Shown here piece by piece: positions 9,437-16,589 of a stretch of 64,000 nt of DNA; the first letter of the stretch is position 1, and the number at the start of each line of letters is the position of its first letter. A program made the translations under genes and the position numbers. Source of the DNA: Prostheceraeus crozeri (Eukaryota > Platyhelminthes > Polycladida > Euryleptidae); the NCBI GenBank assembly GCA_907163375.1, contig CAJQUW010001446.1, forward strand, positions 558,001 to 622,000. The letters run 5' to 3'. Under the pieces are notes generated by a model, which did no database searches, was not told the DNA's origin, and saw only the letters and a list, made by a program, of their open reading frames with translations.

Positions 9437-10324
9437 ATGATGTTACCAAATGTTGGTGGAGGTGCATATATCCCGAATAATCGTGAATTAGAAATAGAGA
9501 TAGAAAATTATATTATGAAAACTGGAGACGTTTTATCTGGTCCATTGCATCTTTCTATTCTTCCACAACAAAATACAGAGTTAACAAATAAACAATATGT
9601 TGATGCACAAATCAATGACTTAAAAGAAAAATATATAAACGATGTTTTGGTTCCACTGATGAATGAATTGAAGTTGCTTAAACTTAATGACAAATCATTA
9701 AACGAAAAATTATTAAAACTTGATAAAAAGGATAGAGAGCTAGAAGCAGATATAGCAAAACTTTTTAAAAAGATTTCTGAACAATCAAAAATTTTAATAT
9801 TACTTTCTTTAAATTTAAAATCTGCTGTAATTAAAAATAAACATCAGATAAAAATGTTAAAAGAACAATTAGAAGATGAAATAGAAAATCTACCTGAAAG
9901 AATTAAAAAAAATTTAAAGCAGTTACAAACTACATTCCAAAAAAGTGTTGATGAATTAAGTTCTAAAATTACTCAACAAATGAAAAAGATGAATAGAATA
10001 ATAAATGAAGTAAACTCACTTAATCAAAAAGTTGATAAAATGAAAACTCTTAAAATCAATTTAGAAAATGAATTAAAGAAAAATTTACAAGAAAACTCTA
10101 AAGAAAATAAAGAACAGTTAGATGCTGTTAAAAGACAATTAGATGTTCTTAAAATTAAGTTAAATGCTCTTAAAACGGCGTTGAAGATTAATCAGCAGAA
10201 AATGCAAGTTAATAGAAGAGAAATTAAAGTACATCACACGCTGCTTGACGCAATAGATAAAGTGCAACAGGCAATTAATAAAGTTATCTCGAAGTTGTTG
10301 TCCATTCACAAACGTAAATCTTAA
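9437..10324 (+). CDS. fibre-like trimeric coiled-coil protein with phage-type YVD motif
   Basis: The product is 295 residues and starts after TTGTTAAAAA. The head (residues about 28-60) reads MKTGDVLSGPLHL, then TELTNKQYVDAQIND. That order (SGPL, then a short gap, then K-x-YVD) is the pattern repeated in many bacteriophage tail-fibre and appendage proteins, where it precedes a trimeric stalk. The rest is almost entirely long heptad-like helix rich in L, K, E and Q (about 60-290), consistent with a coiled-coil rod. It lies among capsid genes. I infer a virion spike or receptor-binding fibre; a plain coiled-coil scaffold protein is the alternative. The start codons ATGATG at 9437 and 9440 are both plausible. 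Confidence 0.6.
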   Translation: MMLPNVGGGAYIPNNRELEIEIENYIMKTGDVLSGPLHLSILPQQNTELTNKQYVDAQINDLKEKYINDVLVPLMNELKLLKLNDKSLNEKLLKLDKKDRELEADIAKLFKKISEQSKILILLSLNLKSAVIKNKHQIKMLKEQLEDEIENLPERIKKNLKQLQTTFQKSVDELSSKITQQMKKMNRIINEVNSLNQKVDKMKTLKINLENELKKNLQENSKENKEQLDAVKRQLDVLKIKLNALKTALKINQQKMQVNRREIKVHHTLLDAIDKVQQAINKVISKLLSIHKRKS

Positions 10325-10366
10325 CACGTAGATATTTTTCCCAAAAGTCAAATTTAATCCTAAAAA

Positions 10367-10882
10367 ATGCCTATAATTTATAAACACAATCTTAAACATT
10401 TTGCATCAAATAATAAAATTGCTCATGAACCATCTATGAAACCTGTGTACCATTATGATAGTGTAGAAACTGTCGGAACACAAAAGTTCCTAGAAAAGAC
10501 GTTTCAAAAAGAAGGAGATGGCATCTTTTCTGGTATTGGTAGTATCGTTAACTTAATTAAAAATAATAAAGATTTGATTACATCTGCTGCAAAAGGAGCA
10601 GCTGCTATAGGTAGTACAGCTAGTGCAATATCAAATGCTGTTAAGTCTCAAAACGAATTAAAACAACTAGAAGCTATTCGTAAACTTAGGAATGATTCTG
10701 AAGAACTAAAAAAATTAAAAAAACTTTCAGATGAAACAAAAAACAAAATTGCTAACATAGCTGTAGAGGGTGATAGTAAACATAATGAAAAAACAATTGA
10801 AGAAATAAGAGGAAATGGCGTGAGTAGCAACCTTCGGTTTAACCAGCAAAGCTGTAGCGGAGCTGGTCTAGCAAAATTCTAA
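10367..10882 (+). CDS. small capsid-associated, membrane-active-type protein (adenovirus pX/pVI-like class)
   Basis: The product is 171 residues and starts after TCCTAAAAA. The middle carries a glycine-led amphipathic or hydrophobic stretch (GDGIFSGIGSIVNLI, then ITSAAKGAAAIGSTASAISNAV), followed by a charged helix. This form is typical of Polinton and adenovirus minor virion proteins that sit inside the shell and disturb membranes during entry. The gene lies 154 bases before the major capsid gene. A microhairpin stretch (AGCAAAGCT inside a longer arm pair) is in frame near the C-terminus. Family assignment rests on composition and position, not on a catalytic motif. Confidence 0.55.
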   Translation: MPIIYKHNLKHFASNNKIAHEPSMKPVYHYDSVETVGTQKFLEKTFQKEGDGIFSGIGSIVNLIKNNKDLITSAAKGAAAIGSTASAISNAVKSQNELKQLEAIRKLRNDSEELKKLKKLSDETKNKIANIAVEGDSKHNEKTIEEIRGNGVSSNLRFNQQSCSGAGLAKF

Positions 10883-10884
10883 AA

Positions 10885-10990
10885 TATATTTTTTAGTAAA
10901 ATTTTTTTTAGTAAAATTTTTTTAGTAAAATTTTTTAGTAAAATTTTTTTTAGTAAAATTATTTAAGTAAAATTATTTTAGCAGAATTTT
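10885..10990. repeat. AT-rich tandem repeat, about seven TTTTTAGTAAAATT units
   Basis: Units of 14-18 bases repeat in the gap directly before the major capsid gene. Similar but distinct arrays follow other genes of the element (7811, 12428). Confidence 0.85.
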
Positions 10991-11036
10991 TTCTGTCTGT
11001 GAGAAAAAACAAAAAGTCAAATTATTTTTTATAAAA

Positions 11037-12371
11037 ATGTCTTCGCTTATCGAAAATAAATTTAGATTAGACGATCCTCCGTTCGTCAGTTACAATCAAA
11101 AAAAGAATGACTATATAAGAATTGCTATGAATCCTGGATCTTCCAGTAGAGTAAATACTGGAGGTGATTTAATTTTTGAAGTTGATAATCAGCAGAGTTA
11201 TTTATATTTACCTGATTCATTTTTACACTGTGAATATTCTTTATATAGTGATGCTAATTTTACAACACCATTACCAGATACCGATAATATTACACTAGAA
11301 AATAATTTTTTTCCAAGATTATTTACACAAATGCGTTTAGATGTTGCAACTCAAAATATAGAAACAATAAGTGATGCCCCAGGTGTAATTGATACAATGC
11401 TTAGATTTATAACAATTGGTGAAAATAATAAAAAGTATGAAATCGAAGGTTGGTTTCCTGATACTAATGATGGTATAATTGTTGATGATTTAACTCACGC
11501 TGGAACAGATGCAGCAGGAATTGCGAAAGATGTAGAAAATATTGCAAAACATTTAAATAAAACAAATAATGATGCATATAAAGAAAGACGTGAATTTAAC
11601 AAGAAAAGTAAACAGACAGTAAATTGGTCATTGTCTCCATTATTCGGATATTTAGATTATGACAAAATATCATATCAATTTAAATTTAAATTAATAATTC
11701 ATCGTACGGCAAATAATGAATTAATCTTTTTTGGTAAGACTGGGAAAAAAGCATATTTAAAAATTGATAGACTTGAATGGTGGATTACGCATATTACTCC
11801 TAGTTTAGAGGTTGAAACAGCTATTGCAAAAAGATTAAATACTAACAAACCAATTCCAGTAAATTTTCTAAAGCGTACTGCTAGTTCAGTAACTTTTTCC
11901 GAACAAAGATTTAACTGGCATTTTACTAGAACTGCGAATACCCCAAGATATTTATTACTAACATTTCAAAGAAATAATTCTCCAAGTTTTGATAAGAACA
12001 ATAATATTTTTCATATTAATACAATTCGAAGTTTACAAGTTTCATTAAATCAAACTCGATATCCAATTGATCCATTAAGATTCGATGATACCAATAATCA
12101 ATTTATGGAAGGATATGATTGTTATCGAAATCTTTGTACAGAATTTGGAGTTGAACCACAATTAACTCCTGGAGATTGGAGACATTTATATCCAATTTTC
12201 TGTTTCGATTTAAGTGCACAATCTGAAGATATTATTAAAAATGGTTGTGATGTAACAATTAATATTGAAAAGAAAGATTCCACAACTTCATTGATGGCTT
12301 ATGGTTTATTGCTAGAAGATGTAAAATATTCTATTGAAATTCTTAATGGAAAGATGGTTAGGATCGGTTAG
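11037..12371 (+). CDS. major capsid protein (double jelly-roll)
   Basis: The product is 444 residues and starts after TTTTTATAAAA. The Polinton major capsid signature is clear near the N-terminus: NTGGDLIFEVDNQQSYLYLPDSFL, then TLENNFFPRLFTQMRLDVATQNIETI and a GVIDTMLRFI segment. The second half has the expected aromatic-rich strands (FNWHFTRTANTPRYLLLTFQ; SLQVSLNQTRYPIDPLRF; WRHLYPIFCFDLS) and ends with a conserved-looking LLLEDVKYSIEILNGKMVRI. In this family trimers of the protein form the hexagonal units of the icosahedral shell. Its neighbours are the two small capsid-associated proteins (10367 and 12602). Length is usual for the family and the frame is open throughout. Confidence 0.93.
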   Translation: MSSLIENKFRLDDPPFVSYNQKKNDYIRIAMNPGSSSRVNTGGDLIFEVDNQQSYLYLPDSFLHCEYSLYSDANFTTPLPDTDNITLENNFFPRLFTQMRLDVATQNIETISDAPGVIDTMLRFITIGENNKKYEIEGWFPDTNDGIIVDDLTHAGTDAAGIAKDVENIAKHLNKTNNDAYKERREFNKKSKQTVNWSLSPLFGYLDYDKISYQFKFKLIIHRTANNELIFFGKTGKKAYLKIDRLEWWITHITPSLEVETAIAKRLNTNKPIPVNFLKRTASSVTFSEQRFNWHFTRTANTPRYLLLTFQRNNSPSFDKNNNIFHINTIRSLQVSLNQTRYPIDPLRFDDTNNQFMEGYDCYRNLCTEFGVEPQLTPGDWRHLYPIFCFDLSAQSEDIIKNGCDVTINIEKKDSTTSLMAYGLLLEDVKYSIEILNGKMVRIG

Positions 12372-12379
12372 TAACCTTA

Positions 12380-12422
12380 GGACCTTTGGTCCGATAGGCT
12401 AAAGCCAGAGGAGCTTCGCTCC
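12380..12422. repeat. cluster of three microhairpins after the capsid gene
   Basis: GGACC-TTT-GGTCC (12380-12392), GGCT-AA-AGCC (12397-12406) and GGAGC-TTC-GCTCC (12410-12422) follow the capsid stop codon in close succession. They are the densest intergenic group of the element's hairpin family. Confidence 0.8.
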
Positions 12423-12427
12423 GATAA

Positions 12428-12592
12428 GTTAATTAAAATTTTTTCATAACTAGAATAGATTAAAATTTTTGGTAACTTAAAATTTTTTGGTAACTTAAAA
12501 TTTTTCATAACTAGAATAGATTAAAAAAATTCTTAACTTATAATTTATTCATAACTAGAATAGATTAAAATTTTTGATAACTTAAAATGTTT
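12428..12592. repeat. AT-rich tandem repeat with ATAACTAGAATAGATTAAAA units
   Basis: At least three copies of the ATAACTAGAATAG-type unit alternate with TAACTTAAAATTTTT-type units between the major capsid gene and the next gene. No coding content. Confidence 0.8.
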
Positions 12593-12601
12593 TTATTAAA
12601 A

Positions 12602-13084
12602 ATGTCGCAAGCGAAAAGTAATAATAATAAAACTGTTGAATTAAAATTACGTAATATTGTTGACAAAAATACCCCTAAAACTATTACGATTAACAAAAAA
12701 AAGTATTACATAAGTAAACCAATGATAGAGAATATTCAATTACAAGAAGAAAAGAATGGCGGTATTCTCCCATTAATTCCACTAATAATAGGAGGCATAG
12801 CTGCAGCAGGAAGTGTTGCAGGTGGGACAGCTGGTATTGTCCAAGCAGTAAATAAAAATAAATCAGAGAAGGCAGCATTAGAAGAACAAAAACGTCATAA
12901 CAGAGAGTTAGAGAAAGTTGCTAGGGGTGAAGGAGTAGTAGATAATTTTATTAGTAAATTAAAATTAGTTGATGAAGGAAAACGAGTTCTTAAAAATATT
13001 CTCCACAATGTTGATGATTTAATTGAAATTAAAGAAACTAAGGATGGTTCTGGAATATATCTAAGTCCTAGTATGATAAGGTAA
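12602..13084 (+). CDS. membrane-active capsid-lumen type protein (pVI-like)
   Basis: I chose the ATG at 12602 (after TTTTTATTAAAA) over an in-frame ATG at 12587, because it matches the element's start context. The product is 160 residues. A basic N-terminal part (KTITINKKKYYISKPM) is followed by a conspicuous G/A-rich hydrophobic segment (GGILPLIPLIIGGIAAAGSVAGG), then a charged helix with EEQKRHNRELEKVARGEG. That helix and the glycine-rich segment are the usual signature of Polinton minor virion proteins next to the major capsid gene. The role in virions is inferred: shell lining and membrane disturbance at entry. A microhairpin follows the stop codon (13093-13105). Confidence 0.65.
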   Translation: MSQAKSNNNKTVELKLRNIVDKNTPKTITINKKKYYISKPMIENIQLQEEKNGGILPLIPLIIGGIAAAGSVAGGTAGIVQAVNKNKSEKAALEEQKRHNRELEKVARGEGVVDNFISKLKLVDEGKRVLKNILHNVDDLIEIKETKDGSGIYLSPSMIR

Positions 13085-13155
13085 TAACCTCAGAACCTTT
13101 GGTTCTTTTCGATAAAACTTTTATTTTATCTTTTAAATTTTTTTTATCTTTTAAA

Positions 13156-14505
13156 ATGAATTCTAAAAATTCCGAAAATTTAATTAAATTAAAAATTTCT
13201 AATTTAGATTTATTGAATTATCTATTAAACAAAAATAAAAACTCAAACTGTCAGCATATTGGAGGTGACAAGAACAAAGTTCCACACCACTTCGGTGGTG
13301 ATATACAAAAAACATTAAAAAACTTTCCTGGATTTATTTGGAGTAAATATTCGAAAGAAAAACATCTTCCTGGTCATTCATATACTGGGCCAGGAACTCG
13401 ATTAGATATAAGACTAGATGAGAATAATAATCCGAAACCAGGTGAAGAACCAATAAATAGAGTAGATGCCGCAGCTTACAGGCATGATTTAGCTTATCGA
13501 AATCATGATCTAAGTTCTCGACATGCAGCTGATAAGAAAATGATTCAAGAATTAGATAGTATTCAAAATCCTTCCTTTAGAGAAAGAATTGAAAGAATGT
13601 TTGTTAAGAAAGCTTTACAAGCTAAAATATTATTCGGTCAGGGTTTAAATGAAACGTCAGCAAAGCTGTCTGAGAGCAACGCTCGAACTAATAACTCTGA
13701 GAGCAACGCTCGAACCTACGCGTCTGAAATTCATAAAGAATACAGAAGGCCTAAATATTTATTGAAAGTAAAAGTATTTAATAAAGATGATATTTGGAGT
13801 GCTGATCTTATTCATATGCCGAATGAAAAGGACTACAAATACGCATTGACCGTTATAGATTTATATACACGATATGCTTGGGTAAAGCCTTTAAAAAATA
13901 AAAGTGGTCTTTCAGTTAAATATGCGTTTGAAGAAATCTTTAAAGAAAGTAATAGAAAGCCAAAAAAATTGTTTGTTGATAAAGGATCGGAATTTTATAA
14001 CAGAAACGTTCAGCCACTATTTGAAATTGTTTATTCAACTGAAAACGCTGGAAAAGCTGTAGTGATAGAAAGATTTAATCGGACGTTAAAAAATAAAATT
14101 TTCAAAAAGTTTACTCAGCAAGGAAATCAGAAATGGTTGAGGATATTACCAGGAGTTGTAGAAGAGTACAATAATAAAGTTCATTCTGGTATTGAAGAAA
14201 CTCCAAAGAATGCTTCTGTCGACCCTGATTTGATAAGAAAAAAAATATTCGAGAATAATAATTTGAATGAGAGTAATCCGAATTTGCAGAAACTTAAGCC
14301 GAAATTTAAAATTGGAGATAGAGTTAGAATATTTAAATATAAGAATAAATTTGAAAAAGGCTTCGTCGGATACTGGACGAAAGAGATATTTGAAATTTCT
14401 AAAATAAATAAAAGTTATCCGTTTACTTATGAAATTAAAGATTTAGATAATGAGGATATCAGAGGCCGTTTTTATCAAAATGAATTACAACGAACTGAGC
14501 TTTAG
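13156..14505 (+). CDS. phospholipase A2-like domain fused in frame to retroviral-type integrase
   Basis: The ATG at 13156 follows ATCTTTTAAA. The 449-residue frame has two parts. The first (about 55-160) resembles the parvovirus VP1-type phospholipase A2: a calcium-loop-like GHSYTGPGTRLD, the DAAAYRHDLAY helix with the His-Asp pair, and a second helix SRHAADKKMI. This domain opens membranes during entry in parvoviruses. The second part (about 200-449) is an integrase core of the Polinton type, with acidic residues visible in WSADLIHM, LFVDKGSEFY and IERFNRTLK, then a C-terminal SH3/chromo-like segment (FKIGDRVRIFKYKNKFEKGF). The joint (about 168-195) is encoded by microhairpins. The two domains are often separate genes in relatives. 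Confidence 0.85.
   Translation: MNSKNSENLIKLKISNLDLLNYLLNKNKNSNCQHIGGDKNKVPHHFGGDIQKTLKNFPGFIWSKYSKEKHLPGHSYTGPGTRLDIRLDENNNPKPGEEPINRVDAAAYRHDLAYRNHDLSSRHAADKKMIQELDSIQNPSFRERIERMFVKKALQAKILFGQGLNETSAKLSESNARTNNSESNARTYASEIHKEYRRPKYLLKVKVFNKDDIWSADLIHMPNEKDYKYALTVIDLYTRYAWVKPLKNKSGLSVKYAFEEIFKESNRKPKKLFVDKGSEFYNRNVQPLFEIVYSTENAGKAVVIERFNRTLKNKIFKKFTQQGNQKWLRILPGVVEEYNNKVHSGIEETPKNASVDPDLIRKKIFENNNLNESNPNLQKLKPKFKIGDRVRIFKYKNKFEKGFVGYWTKEIFEISKINKSYPFTYEIKDLDNEDIRGRFYQNELQRTEL
13658..13711 (+). repeat. three in-frame microhairpins at the PLA2-integrase junction
   Basis: CAGC-AAA-GCTG (13658-13668) and two copies of GAGC-AAC-GCTC (13674-13684, 13701-13711). The duplicated stretch encodes SESNART twice. 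GC content is well above that of the flanking gene parts. Confidence 0.85.
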
Positions 14506-14509
14506 CTTT

Positions 14510-14995
14510 TTAATTATCATTATTATTATTATTATTTTTATTATTCAATTCTAACATAATATCAAGAAATGATACTCCTTTTTGTAATTTAAATAAAACA
14601 TAAAGACATAATTGACCACAGTAAGTAGTTCCCGGTTTTTGAATTTGAAATGTATTATAAGTTCCATTTTCAAGTAATTTTTTAACTTCGTTTGTAGGTG
14701 GAAGACCGTATGAGTCAAAATAGTAATTATCTCCATTTTTATTAGACATACCTGCTGACCAATGTACGCCTTTTTCATCTGACGTATGGAGATTGGTTAC
14801 GAAATTTACAGTTATTGATGGAACTTTGTTCCGGGAACTGAAGGTTCCTGTTGGCTTATTTTTTAGGAATTGTAATTCGTTTCTCATTAGAACATGAAAA
14901 TTCTTTATTCCTAATTCATTTGCGATTTTCTTTAGGTCGAAATTTGTCGTAGTTTGCGTTCCATATAATTTAAAAAACTTATTTATGTTGCTCAT
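14510..14995 (-). CDS. adenain-type cysteine protease
   Basis: Minus strand, convergent with the integrase frame and only four bases from its end. The product is 161 residues. The catalytic pattern of adenovirus/Polinton maturation proteases is visible: HW in GVHWSAGM, an acidic residue in YYFDSYG, and the nucleophile region TTYCGQLCLYVLFKL. Enzymes of this family cleave capsid and core proteins during virion maturation. The N-terminal segment (FFKLYGTQTTTNFDL) is shared with the small protein at 164-412. A pair of microhairpins (14820-14848) is in frame in the first half. The frame ends in a short asparagine run. Start chosen at 14995, where ATTATAAA precedes the ATG. Confidence 0.88.
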   Translation of the reverse strand: MSNINKFFKLYGTQTTTNFDLKKIANELGIKNFHVLMRNELQFLKNKPTGTFSSRNKVPSITVNFVTNLHTSDEKGVHWSAGMSNKNGDNYYFDSYGLPPTNEVKKLLENGTYNTFQIQKPGTTYCGQLCLYVLFKLQKGVSFLDIMLELNNKNNNNNNDN

Positions 14996-15536
14996 TTTAT
15001 AATAAAAAAATTTCTTAAGGGACCCCTAGAAGACAGAAGGGAGGGGGTAGCAGAACTACGTTCATATGATATTGAAGGATATATTCTTGCTGTTTCTTCC
15101 ACTTTTGTTTCTTCCCCTATTAAAGAAATATTATTAGTCACATGATATATTTTAAAAACCTGAAAGATGGATAAAATTCATGAATTTGAAATTCTCAACT
15201 TTTATGATTTTCGCTGTCCTTGAACGGTCATGATTTGGGGGTGAAAATCGAACCGAAGGTTCTAGGGCTTCGCCCGATTGTAATTCTCAAATTTTGAGAT
15301 TCTTAACTTTTATGATTTTTTCGGTGTCCTGGAACGGTCATGATTTAAGCGAGAAAATTGTAATTCTCAAATTTGAGATTACGTGATATTTTGAGACCGG
15401 CTAAATTTTTGAAATTTTGTTTTTTTGAAAATTTGTCACTACCTAAATTTTCCCCCCTTCGGCCACGTGAAATTTGAAGTCTACCTAAATTTTTGAAATT
15501 TTGAAATTTTGATTTTTTTTGAAAAAACCCCGCAAA
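14996..15536. repeat. Polinton right tail: diverged tandem blocks, non-coding
   Basis: Two diverged copies of a roughly 60-base block (about 15189-15247 and 15296-15355; both hold ACTTTTATGATTTT then GAACGGTCATGATTT) are separated by two microhairpins (15250-15262 and 15265-15275). From 15390 the sequence repeats short CTAAATTTTTGAAATTTTG-like units. No gene is visible. It may be the inner part of the right terminal repeat. Confidence 0.6.
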
Positions 15537-15602
15537 AGTGTGACATCCGGCGCAAGCGAAGCGAAGCAAAGCGAAGCGAAGCGTCGCGCCGGATGTCACA
15601 CT
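15537..15602. repeat. long palindrome with 17-bp perfect arms
   Basis: Arms 15537-15553 and 15586-15602 (AGTGTGACATCCGGCGC and its complement) enclose a 32-base loop made of repeated GCGAAGC/GCAAAGC units. It lies at the outer edge of the Polinton tail and may be part of the element end or of a separate insertion. Confidence 0.85.
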
Positions 15603-15646
15603 ATATACTACTAGTATATTCCTTTACATACACTAAACTAAATATA

Positions 15647-15691
15647 GAATGTCGCACTTTCATATTGCAGACAATACAAAGTGCGACATTC
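15647..15691. repeat. palindrome with 14-bp perfect arms
   Basis: Arms GAATGTCGCACTTT (15647-15660) and its complement (15678-15691). It follows the 15537 palindrome and marks the transition to host or piggyBac-type sequence. Confidence 0.85.
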
Positions 15692-15741
15692 ATTACCGTA
15701 TTCGGTATTCGTTTTAGTGTTTATCATGATATATGGTAAAA

Positions 15742-16017
15742 TCAGAATCTAAAAACATTCGTACATACCGGTTCTGATTCAGACTCTCCCTCTGAATTCT
15801 CGGATAAGCGATGTAAATAATCTTCATCTAAGATATCATCTTCCTCTTGTTCGACCATGTCCAACTGATCATCTTCATCTGTAACTTCGGAATCCACGTC
15901 ATCAACACAATCTTCGTTTGCTATAATCTCTTGTACATCAATCTCATGGTCTTCGCTATAATAAAACAAACTTCTAGTTGCTTCGATCGCAGCAGCGCGT
16001 CTAGGTCTAGATGCCAT
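15742..16017 (-). pseudogene. piggyBac-type N-terminal fragment, isolated
   Basis: An open frame of 91 residues begins MASRPRRAAAIEATRSLFYYSEDHE and is then strongly acidic (DDVDSEVTDEDDQLDMVEQEEDD). A basic start followed by an acidic low-complexity stretch is typical of the N-terminus of piggyBac transposases. The same kind of start (MARRQPKRIAALTAEQ then acidic) occurs in the piggyBac derivative at 16590-17812. No catalytic part follows. A GTATGT donor-like sequence lies just after the SESEP codons, so it could instead be a first exon of an unrecognised host gene. Confidence 0.35.
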
Positions 16018-16585
16018 ATCAATTGTGATGAACTACTGTGCATGCAACACACATAATGAATACACATGCAGATGTGGTTCGTCGATTTTTTTCATCTCGA
16101 ACCAATGAGTGAAACATTTTGTAGCAGCATCAGGCATGATCTAATAATAGAAACAACGTCAATGCTGTCTCAATAACGTCTATTGTTGTCATTGAGAGCG
16201 GGTGTCCTGAAATCGTGAAGAGGAGACGCTCAATTGGTCTGTGGTTGACGTCAGTAGAACTGAGGATCGTACGTTGCCGTGATGATTGTTCGTGGGGATG
16301 CCTAAAGCACCCCAAACATAGACTACCATGTTTTTAGATCAATCTCCTACACTATGAATTTATTTTTTCTAGTACTTTACCCAGATAATTTAAGTCAAAT
16401 TTGTAGTAAAGTCATGAAATATCTAAGGCTGAAATGCAATACATTAAAAGTGAGAGCATTTGAAAAAGTGCTTGGGGTGCCAAAACGGTTAAGAACTGTC
16501 TTTCTTTTGGATTTTAAAGCATATTTAGCTAGTTGAAAAATGGCATATGTAGGCCTACTTGAATACCAATAGAAAAATCATAGCC
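16018..16585. other. spacer without recognisable genes
   Basis: I see only short frames on both strands and no protein motif. It separates two piggyBac-type fragments. Confidence 0.5.
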
Positions 16586-16589
16586 TTAT

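Larger units (their letters stand above)
1..15700. mobile_element. Polinton/Maverick (adintovirus-like) element, right part; left end outside window
   Basis: Fourteen recognisable gene positions share an AT-rich composition and a common start-codon context. They include the diagnostic Polinton set: protein-primed B-family DNA polymerase, FtsK/HerA-type packaging ATPase, double-jelly-roll major capsid protein, penton-type minor capsid protein, adenain-type protease and a retroviral-type integrase. The genes run on the plus strand except the 443-aa protein (8030-9361) and the protease (14510-14995). The right boundary is not certain. Gene content stops at 14995; a repeat-rich, non-coding tail with strong palindromes follows to about 15,690. 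No matching left terminal repeat is visible, so the element begins before base 1. In the part seen it looks nearly whole, with about one break. Confidence 0.93.
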
